Below the pieces are notes generated by a model that was not told where the DNA came from, made no database searches, and saw only the letters and a program-made list of their open reading frames with translations. From Rhodococcus sp. KBS0724 (lineage in GTDB: Bacteria > Actinomycetota > Actinomycetes > Mycobacteriales > Mycobacteriaceae): a stretch of 64,000 nt of DNA. Shown here piece by piece: positions 1 to 7,546 of this stretch (within the stretch, counting starts at the first letter, position 1; the number at the start of each line of letters is the position of its first letter). A program made the position numbers and the translations under genes. The DNA lies in contig NZ_VCBX02000001.1 in the NCBI RefSeq assembly GCF_005938745.2, forward strand, positions 5,718,501 to 5,782,500, written 5' to 3'.

Positions 1-921
1 GGCGTTCTCGTCGAAGACCATCCAGCCGTAGCCGCCTTGCTGGTCGATGATGCCCGTCGAGACCGCGTACGAGCTGTCCTCGTCCATAAACCGCCGACCG
101 TCCTGATTGACGTTGACCCGGGACTTCGGCGGGAAACCGGACTGCCAGTGATGGAACCGCTGGAAGTACACCGTTGGCATGATGAGACCCCAGCCGTCAC
201 CGGCAACCGAAGCGCCCAAGTCCTTGGCAAACCGCAGGTGGTCACCACGACTACCGTCGGCAGCAACGACGAACAACGATTCTCCGGCGTGGTTGGCGTC
301 GGGGAAATAGCGATCGACAAGCGTCGGATCCTGAGCGAAGCCACCGGAAGCTACGACGACAGCACCGGCCGGAACCTCGATATCGTCCGCCACTACGCCG
401 ACAACCCGACCGTCTTCCTCGATCAGCTTTTGCACCCGCGTCCCGAAGATCACTTCGATGCCGTGCTTACGCCGAGCCTTGTCGAGTACCTGAATCAGAC
501 CGTATCCCTGGTCTTTCGGGACGTGGCCACGCCAGACATCTTCGACTCCGGCCTGCGCCAGACCTGGCTGGTGTGCGTTACCCGAGATCGCGGCTGGGAT
601 CTCGACGCCGAGGCCGATAAGCCACTCGAGCGTGGGTGCGGCATTTTCGCAGAACGCACGAATCAATCCGGGTGCAAGCACCCACTGGTTGAGATCCATG
701 TAGTGCTGGAAGAACTTCTCCGCGGTGTCGTCGATGCCCAGTCCCGACTGCACACTCGTACCGGCTGCGGTGAAGATACCGGCGGACAGTGCTGTGGAGC
801 CACCGAGTTCGGTCTCGGATTCGAACAGCAACACGGAGGCGCCTTCTTCAGCGGCTGATACCGCAGCTGCGAGTCCCGCTCCGCCGCCACCGATGACAAC
901 GACATCCCAGTGATCACTCAT
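1..921 (-). CDS. FAD-dependent dehydrogenase, FAD_binding_2 family (3'-truncated by window edge)
   Basis: The N-terminal part (about 307 residues) of a flavoprotein is visible. It opens with a dinucleotide-binding beta-alpha-beta unit, VVVIGGGGAGLAAA (residues about 7-20), and a GGST segment near residue 42. Both are typical of the fumarate reductase/3-ketosteroid dehydrogenase flavoprotein superfamily. The ATG at 919-921 overlaps the stop of the upstream SDR gene (ATGA), so it is translationally coupled to it. The two SDR partners and the steroid genes further along suggest oxidation of a cyclic ketone or steroid. The diagnostic C-terminal region lies outside the window, so I do not call it KstD. 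Other members of the family reduce fumarate or act on other cyclic ketones. Confidence 0.85.
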   Translation of the reverse strand, partial: MSDHWDVVVIGGGGAGLAAAVSAAEEGASVLLFESETELGGSTALSAGIFTAAGTSVQSGLGIDDTAEKFFQHYMDLNQWVLAPGLIRAFCENAAPTLEWLIGLGVEIPAAISGNAHQPGLAQAGVEDVWRGHVPKDQGYGLIQVLDKARRKHGIEVIFGTRVQKLIEEDGRVVGVVADDIEVPAGAVVVASGGFAQDPTLVDRYFPDANHAGESLFVVAADGSRGDHLRFAKDLGASVAGDGWGLIMPTVYFQRFHHWQSGFPPKSRVNVNQDGRRFMDEDSSYAVSTGIIDQQGGYGWMVFDENA

Positions 922-1700
922 GAAAGTTCTCCAGTCTCCGCGATGATGCGGTGGTACAAGCCGTTCGAGACCAGCCCGCCGTCCACGGTGATCTCGGTTC
1001 CGCTCGTGTAGGTCGACTTGTCGGACAACAGGAACAGGACGGCCTCGGTGATCTCGTCCAGAGTTGCTATGCGCCCGAAGGGCACTGACTTGAGTGACGC
1101 AGCAACAAAGCTGTCAGCACCACCGAGCAGTGCCGTACCGACCAAACCCGGGTGCACCGAGTTGACGCGAATTCCCCACTGCGCAAAGTTGCCTGCCGCT
1201 GATTTCGACAGCCCGGTCAGGCCCCATTTGCTCGACGAGTACGCGGGTGAGAAGTATCCGATCTGTCCCGCGATGGACGAGATGTTGACGATGGATCCAC
1301 CTCCGCTCTCCTGCATCAACGGAGCTACCGCCTTCATGCCGTAGAACGGCCCGAAGAGGTTGATCTTCATGGTCAGTTCCCAGATGTCATCGGGAGTGTC
1401 CATGAATTCGAGACGCCGCGAGATACCGGCGTTGTTGATCAGTCCGCCCAGTTCACCATGGGCGGAGCGGATTTCGTCGACAACCCGGGCCCACGCTGCG
1501 GGGTCGGTGACATCGAGCGAATGCGCGGACGCCGAACCTCCGTCGGCGATGATCTCCTCGACCAGAGCCGAGGAATCCGCGACGTCCGCAATGCAGACGT
1601 GGGAACCACGCGCGGCAAGCGTACGAGCGTGGTGCGCTCCCATACCTCCCGCGCCACCCGTAACAAGTACTACGCCTGGATAATTCGTGGTCTCAGACAT
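918..1700 (-). CDS. short-chain dehydrogenase/reductase (SDR), 260 aa
   Basis: This is a classical SDR, probably an NAD(P)-dependent alcohol/ketone oxidoreductase. Visible motifs are the glycine-rich cofactor site VTGGAGGMG, NNAG, the catalytic serine in NISSIAG and the catalytic YSSSK tetrad, followed by VNSVHPGLVGT. I chose the start giving MSETTN (1698-1700). It overlaps the last 8 bases of the upstream SDR and leaves the Rossmann strand about 10 residues from the N-terminus; a longer start at 1724 would be buried in the upstream gene. The stop overlaps the flavoprotein start. It is the middle gene of an SDR-SDR-flavoprotein operon. The substrate is unknown; a hydroxysteroid or alicyclic alcohol is plausible from context only. 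Confidence 0.88.
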   Translation of the reverse strand: MSETTNYPGVVLVTGGAGGMGAHHARTLAARGSHVCIADVADSSALVEEIIADGGSASAHSLDVTDPAAWARVVDEIRSAHGELGGLINNAGISRRLEFMDTPDDIWELTMKINLFGPFYGMKAVAPLMQESGGGSIVNISSIAGQIGYFSPAYSSSKWGLTGLSKSAAGNFAQWGIRVNSVHPGLVGTALLGGADSFVAASLKSVPFGRIATLDEITEAVLFLLSDKSTYTSGTEITVDGGLVSNGLYHRIIAETGELS

Positions 1701-2529
1701 GCCGCGAACCGCCGTCGACCGCAATGCTGTGGCCGGTCACGTAACGTGCGCTGTCCGAGAGCAGGAACAACACCGGGCCGAAGACCTCTTCCGGGGAACC
1801 CAAACGGTGCAGCGGGACAGCGTCGAGAGCCTTGGCAAGTGCGGCCGGATCTTCCTGGACCCACTTGGTCATGGCGGTGTCGATATATCCGGGTGCGATG
1901 GAGTTGACACGAAGTCCCTTGTCGCCGAACTCAACTGCGAGCGACTCGGTAAGGTGTGCGACGGCTGCCTTCGACGTGCAGTACGCACCGCGTCCCTTGC
2001 GGACGCGCAGAGCGGACACCGAAGACATGTTCACGATGGCACCACCGGGCTGCATGTGGCGCGCAGCCGCCTGAGCTCCGTACAGAACACCTTCGACGTT
2101 GACGCTCAAGGTCGCACCGATTTGCTCGGGCGTGATCTCTTCAGCCAGTGCAAACGGGAAGATACCGGCGTTGTTGATCCAGAAGTCGACCTGTCCGAAC
2201 TCCGCGAGTGCCAGCTTGGCCAGCGTTTCATGATCCTCGGGCTTGGTGACGTCAACACGGGCGCCGACCACACGGCCAGGCTTGTCCGCCAGGGAGTTTG
2301 CACTCAGCGCAGCGTTGATGGTCTCGGCCGTTGCCAGCATCTGCTCTTCATTGATGTCTGCCCCGACCACGTTGACTCCGCGTGACGCCAGACCTTCGGC
2401 GAACGTCGCACCCATTCCTTGGGCAGCGCCGGTCACTACGGCAACCTTGCCTGCCAACTCGGGGTACACCGCCAACATTTGTGTGGCAACGGTGCGGCCC
2501 GGGTTCGTCTGATCAGCGCTAACGGTCAT
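1693..2529 (-). CDS. short-chain dehydrogenase/reductase (SDR), 278 aa
   Basis: Classical SDR with TGAAQGMG cofactor motif (about residues 33-40), NNAG, a serine in NMSSVSA, the catalytic YCTSK and VNSIAPGYIDT. It carries an N-terminal extension of about 25 residues before the first beta strand, so a shorter start is possible. The ATG at 2527-2529 has AGGAGA about 10 bases upstream, which supports it. It is the first gene of the SDR-SDR-flavoprotein operon and overlaps the next gene by 8 bases. It is paralogous in architecture to the following SDR but not a close duplicate. The substrate cannot be read from sequence. Confidence 0.88.
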   Translation of the reverse strand: MTVSADQTNPGRTVATQMLAVYPELAGKVAVVTGAAQGMGATFAEGLASRGVNVVGADINEEQMLATAETINAALSANSLADKPGRVVGARVDVTKPEDHETLAKLALAEFGQVDFWINNAGIFPFALAEEITPEQIGATLSVNVEGVLYGAQAAARHMQPGGAIVNMSSVSALRVRKGRGAYCTSKAAVAHLTESLAVEFGDKGLRVNSIAPGYIDTAMTKWVQEDPAALAKALDAVPLHRLGSPEEVFGPVLFLLSDSARYVTGHSIAVDGGSRHV

Positions 2530-2583
2530 GATGTTTGATCTCCTACTGAAATTTTGTCGTACACAAAGACTTGCTGAATGCGG

Positions 2584-3024
2584 TCAGGGATTGCGTGGCG
2601 CGTCATCGCGGAACACACTGCGGCGGGCAATCTTCCACTCATCGCCGACCCGGATCACTCGATCGGTGATCGTTGTCATCCGAACCAATCGCGTGTCGCC
2701 ACCGCGTGTGGTGGCGACAATCTGCAGGTAGCCGCACACCGTCAACTCGGCTTCGGCTGCCGGTTCCACCAACAGGTTGGTGATCACGTGTCGGTGCACC
2801 TCGTCAGCCGCATCGGCTCCCGAGTAGAAGCGGCCGGCAAAAGCTTCGAGATCCGAAAAACCGACTACGGGTTCCGGATAGCTGGGCGAGTGGAACTCAC
2901 CGTCAACTGTAAATGTTGCCGCCCAATCCCGTTGCCGCCCAGAGTCGATGAAGTGACTCTGCAATGCGTACAGCTGGTGGATTGCGACAACATCGTCGGT
3001 TGCCACTCCGCGGTAGTCAGTCAT
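2584..3024 (-). CDS. NTF2/SnoaL-like domain protein, 146 aa
   Basis: A small single-domain protein with the pattern of the NTF2-like (SnoaL-like) alpha+beta barrel: an N-terminal helix DVVAIHQLYALQSHFID, then a D-GEFHSP strand, HRHVITNLLVE, and a C-terminal WKIARRSVFRD. Members include polyketide cyclases, ketosteroid-isomerase-like enzymes and ring-hydroxylating dioxygenase small subunits. I chose the start MTDYRG at 3022-3024; the upstream in-frame extension runs into the promoter region. It lies 54 bp upstream of the SDR-SDR-flavoprotein set on the same strand and is divergent from the IclR gene, so it probably shares its regulation. Function is unassigned. Confidence 0.75.
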   Translation of the reverse strand: MTDYRGVATDDVVAIHQLYALQSHFIDSGRQRDWAATFTVDGEFHSPSYPEPVVGFSDLEAFAGRFYSGADAADEVHRHVITNLLVEPAAEAELTVCGYLQIVATTRGGDTRLVRMTTITDRVIRVGDEWKIARRSVFRDDAPRNP

Positions 3025-3088
3025 GAGGATGTTCTCTCCGGAAACACTGCGTTGGACTCCCCCAAGGGGGTTGCCCACTTATTCAATG

Positions 3089-3105
3089 TGTGCGATAATC
3101 GCACA
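3089..3105. promoter_or_regulatory. inverted-repeat candidate operator between the NTF2-like gene and the IclR gene
   Basis: A perfect palindrome TGTGCGA-TAA-TCGCACA lies in the divergent intergenic region. A third half-site, GTGCGAT, follows at 3110-3116. The position, between two divergent starts and next to an IclR-type regulator gene, fits an autoregulatory operator. The link to the IclR protein is inference. Confidence 0.55.
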
Positions 3106-3166
3106 GGCCGTGCGATATGAACAAAGCGTAGGTGGCCCACCTCACAAACGTCAAGGAGCGAACTCG

Positions 3167-3889
3167 ATGCGCGAACTCAGCGATGACCATCGACCACGAA
3201 TAAGCCCAGTTCAGGTGGACTCCGGCATGTCGAAAACTCTCCATCACGGACTCGAAATTCTGGAGCTCCTCACCTCGTATCCGCACGGATTGTCAGTCAC
3301 CGACATCGCCGACGGCATCGGCGTTCACCGGACTGTCGCGCACCGACTCATCCGAACCCTCGAGGCACATCACTTGTGCCGCAAGGACACTTTCAAGCGC
3401 GTCACACTCGGCGCCGGACTGGTCACCCTCGCCGAACCGGTCGAGCAGGATCTACGAACCCTCGCCCGCCCGATCCTCGAAGAACTTGCCGACGCCACCG
3501 AGGCCACCGCCCACCTCGTAGTCCGCGAGAGCGAGACGGAAGTTCGCGCACTGATGGTCGTCGAACCGCGCAGTGCCCGCATGCACGTCGCCTTCCGTCC
3601 CGGCCAGGTCGATCCGATCGACCGCGGCTCCGCCGGCCTGTCCATGCTTGCCTCGCTCCCGCCCGTCGACGGTGAACGAGACGAAGTGCGCATTGCTCGC
3701 GCCCGCGGTTACGCGTCGACGATCGGCGAAATCACCCCTTCGGTCCACGGCATCTCGGCGGCAGTTCCCGGACGCCGCGGCGACGCCATCACCAGTATCG
3801 GAATCTCCGCTTTCCACGCCGACGACCAGGACGCACTGGGTGCGGAAGTTATCGCGGCCGCACAAAAACTGGGAAGCTTGTTGCGCTGA
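3167..3889 (+). CDS. IclR-family transcriptional regulator, 240 aa
   Basis: The N-terminal winged helix-turn-helix is visible as LEILELLTSYPHGLSVTDIA and VHRTVAHRLIRTLEAH (about residues 25-70). An effector-binding domain follows, with the pattern ATAHLVVRE, DRGSAGLSMLA and the C-terminal GISAAVPG region. The length is normal for the family. The ATG at 3167 has AAGGAG 8 bases upstream; upstream in-frame ATGs lie in the neighbouring gene and operator. It is divergent from the NTF2-SDR-SDR-flavoprotein set and is the likely local regulator. A stem-loop follows the stop. Confidence 0.88.
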   Translation: MRELSDDHRPRISPVQVDSGMSKTLHHGLEILELLTSYPHGLSVTDIADGIGVHRTVAHRLIRTLEAHHLCRKDTFKRVTLGAGLVTLAEPVEQDLRTLARPILEELADATEATAHLVVRESETEVRALMVVEPRSARMHVAFRPGQVDPIDRGSAGLSMLASLPPVDGERDEVRIARARGYASTIGEITPSVHGISAAVPGRRGDAITSIGISAFHADDQDALGAEVIAAAQKLGSLLR

Positions 3890-3898
3890 TCGCCCTCC

Positions 3899-3934
3899 AA
3901 TGTCGAGCCTCGGGAATATCGCAGGCTCGACATT
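3899..3934 (+). terminator. stem-loop terminator after the IclR gene
   Basis: A perfect 12-bp stem (AATGTCGAGCCT paired with AGGCTCGACATT) encloses a 12-base loop and begins 9 bases after the IclR stop codon. There is only a weak T-rich tail, as is common in actinobacteria. Confidence 0.65.
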
Positions 3935-3951
3935 GTTGACTCCACATGAGA

Positions 3952-3969
3952 TAGTTGAACAATCAACTA
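3952..3969. promoter_or_regulatory. palindromic candidate operator upstream of the pirin cluster
   Basis: TAGTTGA-ACAA-TCAACTA is a perfect 7+4+7 inverted repeat. It ends 21 bases before the first pirin start codon. The size and symmetry suit a MarR- or TetR-type repressor. No such regulator gene is adjacent, so the factor is unknown. Confidence 0.55.
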
Positions 3970-3990
3970 CCTGAGTGCAAGGAGTACGAC

Positions 3991-4956
3991 ATGCCTGCTA
4001 TGACAGTCGAGAATATTTTGGCCCTGCCCCGGCTCGACGAGCCTGCAGCGTCCGCAGTCAGCCGCCCCGTCAAGAGCATCACCACCGCTCCGGTCGGCTA
4101 CGAAGGCGAAGGGTTCCCCGTACACCGCGCATTCGCGGGCATCGATCTCTCCGCACTCGACCCGTTCATCCACATGGACCAGATGGGTGAGGTCAACTAC
4201 GCCCCCGGCGAACCCAAGGGCACGCCGTGGCACCCGCACCGCGGCTTCGAAACCGTCACATACATGATCGACGGCATCATGGAGCACCAGGACTCCAACG
4301 GTGGTGGCGGCATTATCGGCGGCGGTGACACCCAGTGGATGACCGCAGGTGGCGGCATCCTCCACATCGAGACTCCCCCGGAGCACCTCGTTGTCAGCGG
4401 CGGCCTCTTCCATGGCGTCCAACTGTGGGTGAACCTGCCCCGTGACAACAAGATGGCGGCGCCGCGGTACCAGGACATCACCGGAAACAAGGTGGCCCTG
4501 CTTTCCTCGCACGACGGTGGCGCATTGGTTCGCGTCATCGCCGGAGAGATTGCCGGCCACGCCGGACCGGGATCGACCTACACGCCCATCGCCCTGTCCC
4601 ACACGACCATCGCACCTGGCGCCAGCGTCACCTTGCCGTGGAACCCCGAGTTCAACGCCATCGCGTACGTTCTTGCCGGTGAGGGAACCGTCGGCGCCGA
4701 CCGTCGGCCGATCCGCGCAGGCCAGACCGCCGTCTACGGACGCGGCGACTCCATCACCATCGCCGCATCCGATCGCCAGGATTCACGGACCGAATCGCTC
4801 GAGGTCTTCATCCTCGGCGGCAAGCCGATCCGCGAGCCCATCGCCATGGCCGGACCGTTTGTCATGAACACCAAGTCCGAGGTAATGCAGGCGTTCGAGG
4901 ACTTCCAGGCCGGACGCCTCGGCTCCATCCCGGCAGCCCACGAAACTCTGAGCTGA
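3991..4956 (+). CDS. pirin family protein, 321 aa
   Basis: A bicupin of the pirin family, whose members are iron-binding proteins with quercetinase or redox-sensing roles. The N-terminal cupin carries the metal-site pattern HPHRGFETVTYMIDG (about residues 72-86), then HQDSNGG, and GGGILHIE near residue 120. The second cupin follows with LPWNPEFNAIAYVLAGEG. The ATG at 3991 has AAGGAG 6 bases upstream; an in-frame upstream start would lie inside the palindrome. It is the first of three consecutive pirin genes, with a one-base gap to the next. It is longer than and clearly distinct from the other two. Confidence 0.9.
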   Translation: MPAMTVENILALPRLDEPAASAVSRPVKSITTAPVGYEGEGFPVHRAFAGIDLSALDPFIHMDQMGEVNYAPGEPKGTPWHPHRGFETVTYMIDGIMEHQDSNGGGGIIGGGDTQWMTAGGGILHIETPPEHLVVSGGLFHGVQLWVNLPRDNKMAAPRYQDITGNKVALLSSHDGGALVRVIAGEIAGHAGPGSTYTPIALSHTTIAPGASVTLPWNPEFNAIAYVLAGEGTVGADRRPIRAGQTAVYGRGDSITIAASDRQDSRTESLEVFILGGKPIREPIAMAGPFVMNTKSEVMQAFEDFQAGRLGSIPAAHETLS

Positions 4957-4957
4957 C

Positions 4958-5719
4958 ATGTCATCGGTAGTAGTTCAGCGTGCGCATGAACGTGCGCACC
5001 TGAACTACGGCTGGCTCACGTCGCGTCACAGTTTTCCCTTCGCCGGGAACTTCGACCACGCCGCCTACGCACACGGGTTGTTGTTGGTCAACAACGACGA
5101 CATCGTCGAAGCCGGCTCCGGTTTCGACACCCATCAACACCTCGATACCGAAATCGTCACGTGGGTGCTCAGCGGTTCCCTGGTCCATCAGGATTCAGCG
5201 GGGCATACCGGCGAAATTCATCGCGGCCTCGCGCAACGAATGAGCGCCGGAACCGGGATCCTGCATTCCGAGCGCAACGACACCAGACGCGCCGACGGTA
5301 CCCGCCACACCGAACCGGTCCATGTCGTCCAAATGTGGATTCCGCCAGACGAATCCGGGATCACTCCGAGCTATCAGGAACTCGACGTCAATACCGAACT
5401 CGACGCCGGTGGTCTGATCACCTTGGCGTCGGGAATGCCGGCGCACCGCGATCACAGTGCGATCACGCTTCACAACAAGTATGCGGCGCTGCACGTCGCA
5501 CGGCTCGAACCCGGCGAAGTCATAACACTTCCGGACGCTCCGTATGTTCACGCCTACATCCCGCAGGGCTCCGTCACTGTAGAGGACGTGGACACTCTCA
5601 TTGCTGGAGATTCGTTGCGACTCAAGGAAACCGGCGGACATCGAGTCACCGCCGTGGAACCAGCGGAGGTCCTGATCTGGGAGATGCACGCCGGACTGCA
5701 GCCGCATCTCGTACGCTGA
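4958..5719 (+). CDS. pirin family protein, YhhW-like, 253 aa
   Basis: A compact pirin/quercetin 2,3-dioxygenase-like bicupin. Metal-ligand motifs are HQHLDTEIVTWVLSG (about residues 48-62), HQDSAGH and GTGILHSERND. The second half holds HNKYAALHVARLEPG and ends in VLIWEMHAG. It starts one base after the preceding pirin stop, so the two are probably cotranslated. It is a close paralogue of the next gene: both share the opening RISWL/NYGWL, SFPF/SFSF and LLLVNNDD segments. The substrate is not predictable. Confidence 0.9.
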   Translation: MSSVVVQRAHERAHLNYGWLTSRHSFPFAGNFDHAAYAHGLLLVNNDDIVEAGSGFDTHQHLDTEIVTWVLSGSLVHQDSAGHTGEIHRGLAQRMSAGTGILHSERNDTRRADGTRHTEPVHVVQMWIPPDESGITPSYQELDVNTELDAGGLITLASGMPAHRDHSAITLHNKYAALHVARLEPGEVITLPDAPYVHAYIPQGSVTVEDVDTLIAGDSLRLKETGGHRVTAVEPAEVLIWEMHAGLQPHLVR

Positions 5720-5747
5720 AGGAATTCGGCCCCAAAGGAGGAACGCC

Positions 5748-6512
5748 ATGTCGGCGCTCACAACCCCGCACATCGACGTCCATCGCAGCGGCGATCGCCT
5801 GAAATCCCGCATCTCCTGGCTTGATTCAAAACATTCCTTCTCGTTCGGGCAGCACTACGACCCCGACAACACCCACCACGGCCTGCTCCTCGTCAACAAC
5901 GACGACACTGTGCTCGCGGGCACCGGATTCGATACTCACCCGCACAAGGACATGGAAATCGTGACGTGGGTGCTTCGCGGTTCCCTCGTTCACCAAGACT
6001 CCATCGGACACTCCGGCGTCATCTATCCCGGACTCGCGCAACGGATGAGCGCGGGCACCGGAATCATGCACAGCGAGAAGAACGACTCGTGGCGTCTGGG
6101 CGGCCGACAGCACTCCGACCCCGTGCACTTCATCCAGATGTGGGTAGCACCCGACGAGGGCGGACTGACACCTGGATACGAACAACTCGAAATCGACGAC
6201 GAACTCCTACGCGGTGGCCTGATACCCGTCGCCTCCGGAATGGATCGCTACAAAGATCATTCGGCTATCCGCATCAACAACAAGTACGCGGCACTACATG
6301 TGGCTCGGATTCTCCCGGGAACAAGCGTGAGCCTGCCGAGCGCCCCGTTCCTCCATGTCTTCGTAGCGCAAGGAACCGCAGAGCTGGAGGGCACCGGCAC
6401 CCTCTACGAAGGTGACGCCGTGCGGATGAGCGACTCCGGCGGACAACTCGTCACCTCCGAAACCGGTGCCGAAGTACTGGTCTGGGAGATGCACGCACGT
6501 ATCGGTGGCTGA
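5748..6512 (+). CDS. pirin family protein, YhhW-like, 254 aa
   Basis: A tandem paralogue of the preceding gene with the same motif order: HPHKDMEIVTWVLRG, HQDSIGH, GTGIMHSEKND, NNKYAALHVARILPG and VLVWEMHA at the C-terminus. A strong ribosome binding site AAAGGAGG lies 6 bases before the ATG at 5748. The two genes differ by one residue in length and align end to end by eye, which indicates tandem duplication. Iron coordination by the conserved histidines and glutamate is expected for the family. Confidence 0.9.
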   Translation: MSALTTPHIDVHRSGDRLKSRISWLDSKHSFSFGQHYDPDNTHHGLLLVNNDDTVLAGTGFDTHPHKDMEIVTWVLRGSLVHQDSIGHSGVIYPGLAQRMSAGTGIMHSEKNDSWRLGGRQHSDPVHFIQMWVAPDEGGLTPGYEQLEIDDELLRGGLIPVASGMDRYKDHSAIRINNKYAALHVARILPGTSVSLPSAPFLHVFVAQGTAELEGTGTLYEGDAVRMSDSGGQLVTSETGAEVLVWEMHARIGG

Positions 6513-6557
6513 GACCCGCCGTCAACTCCCATCCCAGGTTCGGGCGATACTCGACGC

Positions 6558-7481
6558 ATGAGCATCGACAACTCCGCGCCCACCGTCAAACTTGATCCCC
6601 TCAACACCTTGATGGATGTACGCGCAGTGGCGATCACACCGGGCGATCTCACTTTCGCTCAGACAATCGGGAATCGCTTCCACGACCATCGCGGACGCAC
6701 AGTGCTCGGATCGCTCGGCGTCATGATCGACGGCGCCATGGGCGGAGCTGTGTACTCGGGACTCACTTCTGGCCATCAGTCGGTTCTCGCTCAGGTCACG
6801 GTCAGTGCGGCCGCCGATATCCCGACGATCGGAACAGTCGGAGCCACCGGTGTACTCATGCACCTCGACGACGGCGTCGGCCTTGCGTCGGGGCAACTAC
6901 GCGGTGACGACAACACTCTCCTGGCAGTGATGGCCGGACGCGCCATGGTTGTCTCACGGCCACCCGTCGTCGCACCCGACGAGTACATCGCCGGCCCTGC
7001 CCTTGACGTACCGGTGCCCGAGGAAGTCAGCGATCTGAACGGGCGCAGCGGCTCCGACGTCGTCGAAGGAATCCTGGCCGGAACTATCAAGCGCGGACCG
7101 CTCAATGGACTCCTCGACCTCACGCTGACCGAGGTGACGCCAGGTTCGGTCGTCGGCGAACTCGCGCCGGTCGAATGGATGGCAAATCCCCTCGGCGCAG
7201 TGCAGGGCGGTGTACTGATCTCCGTAACCGACGCCATCACCGGACTCGCCGCGCAAACCCTCACCACCGCCGAACAGGATTACCGCGTCCTCGACCACAA
7301 GATCGACTTCCTGCGCTCACCCGCCATCGGTGGTCCCGTCATGCGTGCCGAAGCCAGCGTGATCCGCGCCGGCCGTAGGCTCGCACTCATCGAATCGCGC
7401 ATCGTGGACAACACCGGCCAGGTCTACATCCGCGCCACTTCGAGCGTCCAGATGATCTCCCAGCAAGTTCACAGCCGATAA
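6558..7481 (+). CDS. double-hotdog acyl-CoA thioesterase-like protein (PaaI/4HBT type), 307 aa
   Basis: Two hotdog units are recognisable. The first spans about residues 15-140, with HDHRGRTVLGSLGVMIDGAMGG. The second spans about residues 160-300, with MANPLGAVQGGVLISVTDAI, the typical PaaI helix motif, and DYRVLDHKIDFLRSPAIGG. Such proteins hydrolyse aryl- or acyl-CoA thioesters in the cytoplasm. The first repeat lacks the usual N-P-x-G-x-x-H/Q-G signature, so only the second is likely to be a canonical active site. It follows the pirins by 45 bp on the same strand. Confidence 0.82.
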   Translation: MSIDNSAPTVKLDPLNTLMDVRAVAITPGDLTFAQTIGNRFHDHRGRTVLGSLGVMIDGAMGGAVYSGLTSGHQSVLAQVTVSAAADIPTIGTVGATGVLMHLDDGVGLASGQLRGDDNTLLAVMAGRAMVVSRPPVVAPDEYIAGPALDVPVPEEVSDLNGRSGSDVVEGILAGTIKRGPLNGLLDLTLTEVTPGSVVGELAPVEWMANPLGAVQGGVLISVTDAITGLAAQTLTTAEQDYRVLDHKIDFLRSPAIGGPVMRAEASVIRAGRRLALIESRIVDNTGQVYIRATSSVQMISQQVHSR

Positions 7482-7546
7482 CCAGCCTCGCGCCAGGGCG
7501 CTCGTCCACCATTGAATCAACAGCCCAGATCAATGGAGGTAGACGC

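Noticed and set aside
1..921. Naming the flavoprotein kstD
   Set aside because: Only the N-terminal FAD-binding part is present; the diagnostic tyrosines and C-terminus lie outside the window, and other FAD_binding_2 enzymes start the same way.
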